The notes: generated by a model not told the origin, from the sequence alone. 11,873 nt of DNA from Bacillota bacterium (GCA_023416745.1 JAEZHF010000019.1:1-11873), one strand, 5' to 3'. Shown: positions 1-6,812, numbered from the stretch's first letter. Numbers and translations: made by a program.

Positions 1-74
1 AAAAATTCTTTTTTCTTAGTTCTGACCTGCGCCAGCTCGTCGCTGATCGCGGACAGTGTCATTTGTTTATCCAT
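1..74 (-). CDS. IS5-family-like transposase, N-terminal fragment (cut by window edge)
   Basis: An open frame starts at ATG 74 on the minus strand and runs off the left edge after 24 codons, beginning MDKQMTLSAISDELAQVRTK and continuing KKEF. This resembles, from memory, the N-terminus of clostridial IS5-family transposases, in which a short lysine-rich leader precedes the conserved IVPW region. The DDE catalytic core would lie outside the window. A short AGGGG stretch just upstream may serve as a weak ribosome binding site. The frame starts 4 bases beyond the stop codon of the interrupted integrase, so it lies just inside the element. The family call rests on few residues and is tentative. 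Confidence 0.5.
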   Translation of the reverse strand, partial: MDKQMTLSAISDELAQVRTKKKEF

Positions 75-125
75 GCCCCTATTTTACCACATTTCCACAC
101 TCTTGGCTTCTGTGCGGTGTTGCCC
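1..125 (-). mobile_element. IS5-like insertion sequence, left end (runs off window)
   Basis: This is the end of an insertion sequence that interrupts the integrase gene to its right. Reading the minus strand, the integrase is recognisable up to about residue 87 and then changes abruptly to unrelated sequence. The element tip is placed near 125, where the minus strand reads GGGCAACACCGCACAGAAGC. The bases CTAG at 125-128 at the junction resemble targets used by parts of the IS5 family. The other end of the element and its target duplication lie outside the window, so the exact boundary and family are inferred from the transposase start and this junction. Confidence 0.55.
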
Positions 126-390
126 TAGAAGTGTATTCTTCCAGCCATATATCAAGCCAATTGCATAATGACAGCTTGGATGGTTCAACATAAGTGCCTT
201 CATCAAGCGCTACACACGCTATCTGAAGCTTTATGCGTACTTCCGCTTGTGTTTTACCGTACACGGATTTTTGCACCTGCTTACCCGTTCCTGAGTCCCT
301 TCCCGTGGTATAGCGGGCTTCCCACATCCCGTCGGAGCGCTTCCTTATCGTACCGGCACCTTTTGCGCTGCGAACCGATCTTTTTGCCAT
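79..390 (-). pseudogene. Tyrosine recombinase/integrase, truncated by an insertion sequence
   Basis: Only the N-terminus of a phage- or ICE-type tyrosine integrase remains. Residues 1-70 are a lysine- and arginine-rich arm-type DNA-binding region (GAGTIRKRSDGMWEARYTTG, then KSVYGKTQAEV), typical of Tn916-like integrases. Residues 75-87 (LSLCNWLDIWLEEY) begin the SAM-like core-binding domain. After that the frame reads through IS sequence (ATPHRSQECGNVVK) to a TAG stop. The family is usually about 350-400 residues with an R-H-R-Y catalytic domain at the C-terminus. That domain is absent here, so the product cannot recombine DNA. It starts at ATG 390 behind an AGGAG site, 23 bp after the XRE gene, and is evidently the second gene of that operon. 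The rest of the gene may survive beyond the insertion, left of the window. Confidence 0.85.
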
Positions 391-413
391 GTGTTACTCC
401 TTTCTACGCATTC

Positions 414-1214
414 TTACATATCCTCTTCAGGCAGTTCATCAAATTTTTCTATGATTGAATTTGCAATTGTCAGGGCAAATTTGCTATGGTATTTTGCAAT
501 CTGCCATTCAGCATAATCGACTTGTTCCTTCAGGTCCTGAGTTTCAAACTCTTGCAATATTTCATTTTTAGGAATGCTTTTTTCTTTTAGAGTTTCCTCA
601 TCAATGGTAATACCATCGGGCAAAGGCTCTTTCAAATAGATTATTTCGTCGCCTTGCTTTTCAATTAAGGCTTTAAAACGATGTATCCATTCTATCCTTT
701 TCTGTAGCCCTCTGACTTTGTCCACATAGTTTAGGATTGGATTGACAAACCATTCTAAGTTTTCAGGGTCGAGAAGAAAATTAATGATGTCGAGAGCATA
801 TCTGCGGTCCCGCCTTTTTGTGTATTTTAGGATATACTCCGGGCCTGCTTTGTTCAGCATATCCCCAGATAAGCCTTTCAGGGCGATGAGCGTTCTGATT
901 GCCTCATCCGAAAGTCCCGTTTTTACGGAAATATTTATGTTCTCTTCTTGGATTGCTTCAGAATTGCCAAGCAGATAGTTATAAGGCACCTTAAAAAAAT
1001 CTGCGATGATTTTCAATCGCTCCAGATCGGGTGTAGCATCCCCTTTTATATATCGGCCAATCACTTGCCGCTTGCAGTATAAAACCTGTGCCAGTTCTTC
1101 TTGTGTCACTTTTCGCTTCAATGGGCTTTTCTCATTCTCGTTATTTAGAAGGATTCGGAGTCGTTCTTTAAAAATACTGGTAACGCCCTCAGGTTCATTT
1201 TTTCTTGCACTCAT
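414..1214 (-). CDS. XRE-family helix-turn-helix regulator of an integrated element
   Basis: A 266-residue protein with an N-terminal Cro/C1-type DNA-binding domain at about residues 15-83 (VTQEELAQVLYCKRQVIGRY, then ATPDLERLKIIADFFKVPYNYLLG). The remaining 180 residues are charged and largely helical, and I do not recognise them; they may mediate oligomerisation or effector binding. The frame is open upstream to 1370, but ATG 1214 is chosen because AGGAGG lies 6 bases before it; the upstream extension would cover the promoter and IS3-derived sequence. It is followed at 23 bp by the truncated integrase, the usual arrangement in clostridial integrative elements, where such a regulator controls integrase expression. 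With the integrase broken it is probably a relic, though its own frame is intact. Confidence 0.8.
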   Translation of the reverse strand: MSARKNEPEGVTSIFKERLRILLNNENEKSPLKRKVTQEELAQVLYCKRQVIGRYIKGDATPDLERLKIIADFFKVPYNYLLGNSEAIQEENINISVKTGLSDEAIRTLIALKGLSGDMLNKAGPEYILKYTKRRDRRYALDIINFLLDPENLEWFVNPILNYVDKVRGLQKRIEWIHRFKALIEKQGDEIIYLKEPLPDGITIDEETLKEKSIPKNEILQEFETQDLKEQVDYAEWQIAKYHSKFALTIANSIIEKFDELPEEDM

Positions 1215-1295
1215 CTGGTCCCTCCTGTGTATGTACCCTATTTGTTGCAACCGCCTATTTCTGTCCTTTTTATGTTGCTCTCTCTTCTGTAGCAA

Positions 1296-1324
1296 ATTAT
1301 AAAAGTAAGTAGTAACGATGTCAA
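1296..1324 (-). promoter_or_regulatory. Consensus sigma-A promoter for the XRE-integrase operon
   Basis: On the minus strand the sequence is TTGACA (1319-1324), a 17-bp spacer, and TATAAT (1296-1301): both hexamers perfect and the spacing ideal. Transcription would start near 1289, giving a leader of about 75 bases before ATG 1214. The -35 box lies at the very edge of, or inside, the IS3-like transposase remnant read on the other strand, so the junction may have created or preserved it. No clear operator palindrome is visible, although an XRE protein often represses its own promoter. Confidence 0.75.
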
Positions 1325-1932
1325 CGAAATTAAAGTGCGAGGATAAAGCAGATCGCCAGAACATCCTCAATCAGGAGTTTAGGTGTGACAGACCAAACGA
1401 ACGCTGGGCGACCGACATCACATACATCAAGACCCGTAACGATGGATGGACATACTTAGCCTCGGTCGTTGATCTGTGCACAAAGAGAATTGTAGGTTTT
1501 AAGTATGCGAGAGCAATGACTTCTGGCGTAGCAATAGCAGCTGTTGTCAATGCTCTACATAACCAAGGCTATCCTAGAGGAGTTATCCTTCATAGCGATC
1601 AGGGGTGTCAGTACACCAGTGAAGCCTTTGCTGAGACCATAAGAAAATACGGATTAATACATTCATTCAGCAAGAGAGGCTGCCCCTATGATAATGCGGT
1701 TATGGAGTCGTTCCATGCAACTCTGAAAAAAGAAGAAGTAAACAGACAGCGGTATAGGGATTTCAGTGTTGCATCATTAAGGATCTTTGACTATATCGAA
1801 GGCTGGTACAACCGGACAAGGATCCATTCATCAATTGGATATCTTACTCCGGTGCAGTTTGAGAATGAACTGAAAATGGACAAGTATGTAGTAAATGAAC
1901 TGAAGGTCAAAAGTACGAGCTTTTGTGTCTAG
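1318..1932 (+). pseudogene. IS3-family transposase OrfB, 5'-truncated (integrase core kept)
   Basis: A 204-residue frame matches the rve integrase core of IS3-family OrfB. The three catalytic acidic residues are visible: D in WATDITYI, D in LHSDQGCQY, and E in NAVMESFHATLKKEE. The terminal WYNRTRIHSSIGYLTPVQFE motif is typical of the IS3 OrfB C-terminus. Full-length OrfB is about 280-300 residues, so roughly 80-90 N-terminal residues including the helix-turn-helix are missing, as are OrfA and the frameshift window. ATG 1318 is merely the first start in frame, has no ribosome binding site, and overlaps the -35 region of the opposing XRE promoter, so expression is unlikely. The catalytic core is otherwise undamaged, suggesting recent truncation. 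Confidence 0.85.
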
Positions 1933-1950
1933 CAAATTGACATAGTTCCA
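1325..1950 (+). mobile_element. IS3-family element, right-end remnant
   Basis: This segment comprises the OrfB remnant plus a short tail ending in CA at 1949-1950. Read inward from that tip on the minus strand it begins TGGAACTATGTCAATTTGCT and continues into AGACA. IS3-family elements typically begin TG and end CA with imperfect inverted repeats. A related terminus begins at 11696. The left part of this copy, with OrfA and the left inverted repeat, has been lost at the junction with the XRE-integrase element near 1318-1325. The left boundary is approximate. Confidence 0.6.
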
Positions 1951-1977
1951 GCTATACTACAGAAAATGTAGTATAGC
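1951..1977. repeat. Perfect 10-bp inverted repeat at the IS3 terminus
   Basis: GCTATACTAC at 1951-1960 is followed after 7 bases (AGAAAAT) by its exact reverse complement at 1968-1977. It starts immediately after the inferred IS3 tip. No T-run follows on either strand, so it is not a standard intrinsic terminator. It may be the hairpin target beside which the element inserted, or a structured region between the converging transcripts. Confidence 0.7.
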
Positions 1978-2030
1978 ATGTAGTAAAATAAAATCGGCTG
2001 TCCAGCCATTCTGTATTTTTGGATTTTTAT

Positions 2031-2102
2031 GCCTAAGATCTTCAGACTTTTTAGGCGTTTAATATGAAGCGGGGCTGTCGACGTATATCCGTCGACAACC
2101 CT
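2031..2102 (-). terminator. Hairpins downstream of the transporter operon, possible terminator
   Basis: Two stem-loops lie 114-185 bp beyond the permease stop. The stronger pairs TGTCGACG (2076-2083) with CGTCGACA (2090-2097) around a 6-base loop, then one mismatch and a GGG/CCC extension. A weaker one pairs GCCTAA (2031-2036) with TTAGGC (2051-2056). Neither is followed by a clear uridine run in the minus-strand transcript. They may therefore act as a Rho-type or mRNA 3'-protecting structure rather than a classic intrinsic terminator. No better terminator is seen between 1978 and 2215, and that stretch has no convincing gene. Confidence 0.35.
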
Positions 2103-2215
2103 ACCGAAGACATACCTCAATATCCAGACACTATCCATTAGTGCTTTTTACAGTGTCATCTGTGAATTCGATCAGCGCATCCAAATGCATTTGAACATAC
2201 CCATGATGCTGTCTG

Positions 2216-3199
2216 TTAGCGCTCCTTCTGTGTGGACATATTGAGCAGCACCGCGACTATGACCAATGCGCCCCTTACGACGAGCTGCCAGTATGAACTG
2301 ATACCCATTATCGTCATGCCGTTAAGTATAACGCCGAGGAACAGGATACCGATAAGCGTTCCGGTCACTTTTCCCACGCCTCCCGAAAGGCTCGCACCGC
2401 CTATGATGATGGACGATATCGCTGTCATCTCTCCGTTCGTTCCGACCGAGGGCGTTCCCGCCATTATCTGTGAAGATACCATGAGTCCGGAAAGGGCGGC
2501 GAGGAATCCGGTTATTCCAAACGAGATGCTGCGTATGCGTTTTACGTTAACACCTGACAGTCGGGCGCTTTCAACGTTGCCTCCAACCGCATAAACGCTT
2601 CGGCCAAACGCAGTATAATTCAGCAGGAAAAATATCAAGACGAAGACGATAACGAGTATCAAAGCTTGGAACGGGAATACGCCACCGATGAAGCCCGCTC
2701 CGAGATATCCGAACCACTGAGGATAGCTCGCGATCGGGAATCCGCCCGTCAAAAGATACGCGAAGCCGCTCAGCATCGTTAATAGTCCAAGGGTCGTGAT
2801 AAACGAGGGAACCATGAAGCTGTTCCTCATCCACGCCGTAAACAGTCCTATAAGCACACCCGCTATCAGCACAGTGATAGAAGAGATAATAATCGCAGGC
2901 AATACTTCCATGCCGCCTCTTGTAAACTGTTGCACCATCCATGCGGAGAAACAGCCGGAGAATGCGACCGCAGACCCGACAGACAAGTCAATTTCCCCGG
3001 AGATTATGACAAGCGTCATGCCGAGAGCGATTATACCGTTCATTGATGAGGTCCTTAAAACCGTCATCATGTTCTGCCATGTAAAAAAGTTTTCGTTTGC
3101 AAACGATAAAAAGACGAACAATGCGATTAGTACGCCTATAAGTACGTTACGCTTGACAAAAGCTTGAAAACTTCTTGTTTTTACATTTACGTTTCCCAT
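2216..3199 (-). CDS. Sugar ABC transporter permease, RbsC-like
   Basis: A 327-residue inner-membrane protein of the CUT2-type (ribose/xylose/galactose) ABC permease family, at the usual length. It has about eight to ten hydrophobic segments and the conserved motif GEIDLSVGSAVAFSG near residues 66-81. The cytoplasmic coupling region SARLSGVNVKRIRSISFGIT lies in the second half, and the GGASLSGGVGKVTGTLIG motif near the C-terminus. Such permeases form the membrane channel, work with one double ATPase of the RbsA type, and receive ligand from a lipoprotein binding protein; both partners are encoded just upstream. ATG 3199 lies one base after the ATPase stop, and its ribosome binding site (GGAGGAGT) overlaps the last ATPase codons, so translation is probably coupled. 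No second permease is present, implying a homodimer. The substrate is unknown. Confidence 0.93.
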   Translation of the reverse strand: MGNVNVKTRSFQAFVKRNVLIGVLIALFVFLSFANENFFTWQNMMTVLRTSSMNGIIALGMTLVIISGEIDLSVGSAVAFSGCFSAWMVQQFTRGGMEVLPAIIISSITVLIAGVLIGLFTAWMRNSFMVPSFITTLGLLTMLSGFAYLLTGGFPIASYPQWFGYLGAGFIGGVFPFQALILVIVFVLIFFLLNYTAFGRSVYAVGGNVESARLSGVNVKRIRSISFGITGFLAALSGLMVSSQIMAGTPSVGTNGEMTAISSIIIGGASLSGGVGKVTGTLIGILFLGVILNGMTIMGISSYWQLVVRGALVIVAVLLNMSTQKER

Positions 3200-3200
3200 T

Positions 3201-4682
3201 TTACTCCTCCATGCACTTTGTATATAGTTCTTCTACGGTAACTTCCGACGGAAGTATCTCGCCCCTGATCATGCCGTCGCTCATTATCAATATCCTGTGA
3301 CATGTCTGTATCAGTTCCTCCAACTCGGACGACACGATTACCGACGCAACGCCATGCCTGCTCTGCTCCCAGACGATGTCGAATATCTGCTGTTTTGCGT
3401 TCACGTCTATACCCTTTGAAGGCTCGTCTAAAAGAATCACTTTTGGATCCGTATTGAGCCAGTTGCCTACCACCACCTTCTGCTGGTTTCCGCCCGAAAG
3501 AGACGATACGGGAACTTCAGGATTGGCTATCTTTATCTGCAGGCCGTCAACCTGTTTGTCGACCAGCGAGCGCTCTTTTCTCTTTGAAAACACGCCGTTG
3601 CTGCAGATCTTTCTCAAGCTTGCCAAAACCAGGTTTTCGCGCACTGAATGAATCTGTATGAGCCCTTCTTCTTTTCTGTTTTCCGACGTCATCGCCAGAC
3701 CCGCCTGCTTTCCGGCATTCGGGGAGCCCTTTTGCAACGGCTTGTCCGAAACCAGCACGCTGCCCGAATCATATTTATCGGAACCGAATATCGCGCGAAG
3801 CAACTCTGAACGTCCGGAACCCAATAGCCCCGCAATACCAAGCACTTCGCCTTTTCTTAGCTTAAAGCTGACGTCGCGAAAAGCGTCTTTTCGAGTAAGG
3901 CCTTTAACTTCAAGCACAACTTCGTCCTGACACCTAAGCTCTTCAGGTATTGTTTTTGTCTCAATATCGCCAAACATCATTTTGATGACTTTTTCTTTTG
4001 TTAAATGAGCCAACTCCTCACGTCCTACGAATTTACCGTCCCGCACCACAGTAACAGTATCCGCAACACTCCAAAGCTCCTGAAGCTTGTGGGTTATGTA
4101 TATAATGATAACCCCCTTTTCCTTCAGCGCACAGACAAGCTTAAAGAGCATCTCTGTCTCATGCTGTGCCAGCGCAGATGTTGGTTCATCCAACAACAGA
4201 ACATGGGGATTATTGGACATGGCCTTTGCAATCTCAATAAGCTGGCGCTGCCAGATATTAAGCGAGCTAACCTTCACCTTTGGAGATATGTTTATCTCCA
4301 GTTCCTCTAAGAGCTTCGCTGCATCCTGGTTTGCTTTATTAAAATCGATGAATGGGCCCTTCTTTGGCAGTCTTCCGAAAAATATGTTTTCAGCTATGGA
4401 AAGCCCAGGTATCAGAGATAATTCCTGATAGACCGTTGCGATGCCTTTATCAAAAGCATCCTGGGGATTCTTAAGCACCAGCTTCTTTCCGTCAAGCAAT
4501 ATCTCTCCGGAAGTCGGCTGCTGCGCCCCTGCTATAATCTTTATCAAAGTACTTTTCCCCGATCCGTTCTTGCCAAGAAAAGCATGGACTTTTCCGGCTT
4601 CGAAGTTTACCGAGAAATCATCCAGCGCAACAGTCCCCGGGAAGACTTTTGTTATATTCTTTACTTCAAGCAGTTTTTCCAC
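3201..4682 (-). CDS. Sugar ABC transporter double ATPase, RbsA/MglA-like
   Basis: A 493-residue protein with two tandem ABC domains, the normal length for RbsA/XylG/MglA. Domain 1 (about residues 1-235) has Walker A GKNGSGKST at 37-45, a degenerate signature SSLNIWQRQLIEIAKAM, Walker B VLLLDEPTSAL and the H-loop in IYITHK. Domain 2 (about 255-490) has the altered Walker A GLLGSGRSE typical of the family's second half, a clean SLSGGNQQK signature and Walker B VILLDEPSKGID. It lacks the switch histidine (VSSELEEL). The sequence shows a family-typical pair in which one site is degenerate. The start is GTG 4682, five bases after AGGAGG; no better ATG exists. It would energise the RbsC-like permease encoded next. 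A hairpin separates it from the binding-protein gene upstream. Confidence 0.95.
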   Translation of the reverse strand: MEKLLEVKNITKVFPGTVALDDFSVNFEAGKVHAFLGKNGSGKSTLIKIIAGAQQPTSGEILLDGKKLVLKNPQDAFDKGIATVYQELSLIPGLSIAENIFFGRLPKKGPFIDFNKANQDAAKLLEELEINISPKVKVSSLNIWQRQLIEIAKAMSNNPHVLLLDEPTSALAQHETEMLFKLVCALKEKGVIIIYITHKLQELWSVADTVTVVRDGKFVGREELAHLTKEKVIKMMFGDIETKTIPEELRCQDEVVLEVKGLTRKDAFRDVSFKLRKGEVLGIAGLLGSGRSELLRAIFGSDKYDSGSVLVSDKPLQKGSPNAGKQAGLAMTSENRKEEGLIQIHSVRENLVLASLRKICSNGVFSKRKERSLVDKQVDGLQIKIANPEVPVSSLSGGNQQKVVVGNWLNTDPKVILLDEPSKGIDVNAKQQIFDIVWEQSRHGVASVIVSSELEELIQTCHRILIMSDGMIRGEILPSEVTVEELYTKCMEE

Positions 4683-4711
4683 TTCTTCCTCCTCAAATCT
4701 ATAAGAAGAAT

Positions 4712-4740
4712 GGAAGGGGTCGCAAGCCGCAACCCCTTCT
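4712..4740 (-). promoter_or_regulatory. Intercistronic hairpin between binding protein and ATPase
   Basis: GAAGGGGT (4713-4720) pairs with ACCCCTTC (4732-4739) around an 11-base loop, and an outer G-U pair is possible. In the minus-strand transcript it lies about 20 bases after the binding-protein stop and is followed by ATTCTTCTTATAG, a weak pyrimidine stretch. It ends just upstream of the ATPase ribosome binding site at 4688-4693. In many transporter operons such a structure partially terminates or protects the upstream message so that binding protein exceeds membrane components. That role is inferred here. Confidence 0.6.
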
Positions 4741-4759
4741 AATATCCCAATTAATTTGA

Positions 4760-5830
4760 TCAGCCTTCGCTAAGTCCTGCCAGGAGCTCCTGGATATAAG
4801 CCTTAGCGCCATCGGCATCGTTCCTCGTCAGCGGTATGCCGGGGAGCTTGACACCCGTCTCAAATTCCTGACCCATCATCGAGAGGCAGAGGTTCTTCAT
4901 TGAAGTCTCGCCAAGAGCGATAGGATCCTGGCCGCCGAGAGCCTGAAGGATGTTGTCAGGATCAAGCAGCATGTTTACGAGCTGCTCGCTAATGTCTATA
5001 CCAAATACCGGTATGGATTTTCCAGCATTCTTAACAGCCATTACCGTGCCAACCGTGCCGCCTTCATTAGCGCAGAAGATAAGGTCGAGGTCGGGGTTCG
5101 CGTTCATAACTTCCGCAGCAGTATTAACAGCAACATCCGCGTCCCAAGCGTCAACGTCCTGAACGATATCGATCAGATCCTCTGTCTTGGAAAGGAAGCC
5201 ATTTGTTCTCTGAGCACTCATCTCCGGAAGAAGAGCGGTGAACTGGATTATAGCAGTCTTGGGCTTTCTGTCCGGGAAATTTTCTTTGATGTATTCAGCA
5301 CAGAACTCTCCAACGAGCTCGCCGATGTTGTACTGATCCATCTCGGCATAGCCGGTCTGCCATTCATAGTCCATGTTCATATTAGCGCAGTAGATGTTAA
5401 CGCCATTCTTGGCAGCATTCTCAAGCGCCGCAGCCGAGCCTGTAAGGCTGACAGGGAATATGCAGATGCCGTTTACGCCGCCGGTTGCATACTGGTTAAT
5501 CAACTCAACTTCTTTGTCGAGTTCTCCACCGCTGTGTCCTTCAAGAACTGTAGCGCCGTAGCTCTCAGCGGTTTTCTTCATGGTTATCTGGAGCATTCTC
5601 TGAAACTGATCTTCGATAAGCACCACCGCAGCAATTTTCTTGCCGCTCAGATCTTCAAGCTGCCCCGAGCCTTCAGACGGCTCTACCACAGCAGACGGTT
5701 GTTCTGCAGGCTGTTCTGCAGGCTGTTCTGCAGGTTTCTCAGAAACCTTAGCCGGTGCTTGTGCGCAAGCGGTAAATGCCATAAGCATTACAAGCGCGAG
5801 ACTGATAACTACTAAAAGTTTTGTTCTCAT
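4760..5830 (-). CDS. Sugar ABC transporter substrate-binding lipoprotein (RbsB-like)
   Basis: A 356-residue exported lipoprotein. Residues 1-21 are a lipoprotein signal peptide (MRTKLLVVISLALVMLMAFT) with C22 as the expected lipidated residue after FTA. Residues 23-56 are a Pro/Glu/Ala-rich linker containing PAEQ three times. Residues 57-345 form a periplasmic-binding-protein type 1 fold (Peripla_BP_4-like): KKIAAVVLIEDQFQRMLQIT opens the first lobe, DLDLIFCANEGGTVGTVMAV and IPVFGIDIS the second. This family binds monosaccharides, polyols or autoinducer-2-like ligands and delivers them to RbsC-type permeases. The frame is open to 5884, but ATG 5830 is chosen because GGAGG stands 6 bases upstream and the signal peptide begins there. 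It is the second gene of the operon, 147 bp after the SDR gene. The residues seen do not identify the ligand. Confidence 0.93.
   Translation of the reverse strand: MRTKLLVVISLALVMLMAFTACAQAPAKVSEKPAEQPAEQPAEQPSAVVEPSEGSGQLEDLSGKKIAAVVLIEDQFQRMLQITMKKTAESYGATVLEGHSGGELDKEVELINQYATGGVNGICIFPVSLTGSAAALENAAKNGVNIYCANMNMDYEWQTGYAEMDQYNIGELVGEFCAEYIKENFPDRKPKTAIIQFTALLPEMSAQRTNGFLSKTEDLIDIVQDVDAWDADVAVNTAAEVMNANPDLDLIFCANEGGTVGTVMAVKNAGKSIPVFGIDISEQLVNMLLDPDNILQALGGQDPIALGETSMKNLCLSMMGQEFETGVKLPGIPLTRNDADGAKAYIQELLAGLSEG
5701..5736. repeat. Three 12-bp tandem repeats in the lipoprotein linker
   Basis: GTTCTGCAGGCT occurs at 5701-5712 and 5713-5724, and with one change (GTTCTGCAGGTT) at 5725-5736. 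Each unit encodes Pro-Ala-Glu-Gln on the minus strand, in the flexible tether between the lipid anchor and the binding domain. Being a multiple of three, gain or loss of units would lengthen or shorten the tether without shifting the frame. Confidence 0.85.
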
Positions 5831-5952
5831 GTCTTCCTCCTTTTTTATAACTGGTAACATACTTGCCAGTATCGTATTTAGCATAGCTTTCTTGATAAGT
5901 TGTTGTAAATCATGGCGATTTGTTTTTTGTTTAAGATTTTTGTGTGATGCTC

Positions 5953-5981
5953 TTATTAAGCAAAATCACAAACGATGTCAA
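5953..5981 (-). promoter_or_regulatory. Possible internal promoter for the binding-protein gene
   Basis: On the minus strand TTGACA (5976-5981), a perfect -35 hexamer that contains the SDR stop codon TGA, is followed after 17 bp by TAATAA (5953-5958), only a fair -10 match. Transcription would begin about 115 bases before the binding-protein start. The 147-bp gap between the two genes is otherwise AT-rich and non-coding. It could let the transporter be made independently of the SDR gene, but the -10 is weak and this is a pattern call only. Confidence 0.35.
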
Positions 5982-6754
5982 ATGCCGGTCGTTTCCTTCT
6001 CCTGATTCGGCTGCCCGTTCCATGCGGAGAGCCCGCCGTCAACGGGTATGTTCACGCCGCAAAGGTGAACCGCCTGATCAGAAGCAAGATAAACAATGAC
6101 GTTAGCGCACCATTCTGGTTCGCAAAGCGCTCTTGCGGGCATGTTCTTTCTGAAGCTTTCCAGCACCGCTTCGGAAGCGCCTGTTAAGAACATGGGGGTC
6201 TTTACCGCCGACGGCGAGATTATGTTGACCCTGACGCCCTGCATGGAATAATCCATCGCAACGGCTTTTGACATCGCTATTACCGCTCCTTTGGTGGCAC
6301 AGTATAAAGACATGTTATAGTCTCCGCCAATTCCGGACACCGACGATACGTTGATGATAGCGCCCTTCTTTTTTGCAAGCATTTGGGGTCCGAACGCTTT
6401 TATCGTGTGGTACGTGCCGCGCACGTTTACGTCAAACTGAAAGTCATAGTCCTCTTCAGGTGCGTTTTCGATCTGTCCTACACGGAAAACGCCGGCGCAA
6501 TTTGCAAGCACATCGGCTCCGCCCTGCTCGGCGACCATTTTAGCAAATGCCGCAACGTCATCCCATTTGGCGACGTCCGCCGCCTTCATAAAGAGCATAC
6601 CTTCGGCTCCGGCTGAGAGTTCGTCAAAGGTTGCTTTAAGATTATCCTCTTTCCAGTCGGTCATAAAAACTTTGTCTCCAAGCGCCAAGAACGCCTTGGC
6701 CGTCGATTTGCCAACGCCGCTGGCAGCGCCTGTTATCACAATATTTCTACTCAT
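5978..6754 (-). CDS. Short-chain dehydrogenase/reductase, NAD-type
   Basis: A 258-residue classical SDR with every hallmark in place. TGAASGVG (8-15) is the cofactor glycine motif and D33 ends the second strand, favouring NAD(H) over NADP(H). NCAG is at 85-88 and N110 is the catalytic asparagine. S138, Y151 and K155 complete the tetrad (INVSSVSG and YCATK). The C-terminal VNIPVDGG motif is typical of the family. SDRs of this kind oxidise or reduce alcohol groups of sugars, polyols, inositols or sterols; the substrate cannot be told apart from sequence. ATG 6754 follows a GGAGG site. It is the first gene of the transporter operon, so it probably acts on the imported compound (inference). A FabG-type role is unlikely because no fatty-acid genes are nearby. 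Confidence 0.92.
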   Translation of the reverse strand: MSRNIVITGAASGVGKSTAKAFLALGDKVFMTDWKEDNLKATFDELSAGAEGMLFMKAADVAKWDDVAAFAKMVAEQGGADVLANCAGVFRVGQIENAPEEDYDFQFDVNVRGTYHTIKAFGPQMLAKKKGAIINVSSVSGIGGDYNMSLYCATKGAVIAMSKAVAMDYSMQGVRVNIISPSAVKTPMFLTGASEAVLESFRKNMPARALCEPEWCANVIVYLASDQAVHLCGVNIPVDGGLSAWNGQPNQEKETTGI

Positions 6755-6788
6755 TTTTTTCCTCCCTTTGCAACATTCTTTAAAATAT

Positions 6789-6812
6789 CTTGTGTTCTAT
6801 TACTTGTGTTCT
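6789..6812. repeat. Direct repeat CTTGTGTTCT x2 upstream of the SDR operon
   Basis: CTTGTGTTCT occurs exactly at 6789-6798 and 6803-6812, with a start-to-start distance of 14 bp and ATTA/TATTA following each copy. It lies 35-58 bp before the SDR start codon, downstream of the proposed -10 box, so it would be in the 5' untranslated region or close to the start site. It may be a regulator site or an mRNA element; the function is not known. Confidence 0.6.

Noticed and set aside
168..458. Plus-strand frame opposite the integrase and XRE genes
   Set aside because: It is antisense to recognisable coding sequence, with no ribosome binding site and no family resemblance.
1929..2138. Minus-strand open frame of 69 codons in the region between the IS3 remnant and the permease
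   Set aside because: It has no ribosome binding site, no recognisable motif, and spans the IS3 tip and hairpins, so it is a chance frame.
2182..2193. Perfect 12-bp palindrome CAAATGCATTTG after the permease stop
   Set aside because: Several 12-bp palindromes are expected by chance in this length, and nothing nearby gives it a role.
3093..3106. Perfect 14-bp palindrome TCGTTTGCAAACGA inside the permease gene, resembling a LacI-type operator
   Set aside because: About one such palindrome is expected by chance in 12 kb, it lies deep in a coding region, and no LacI-type gene is present in the window.
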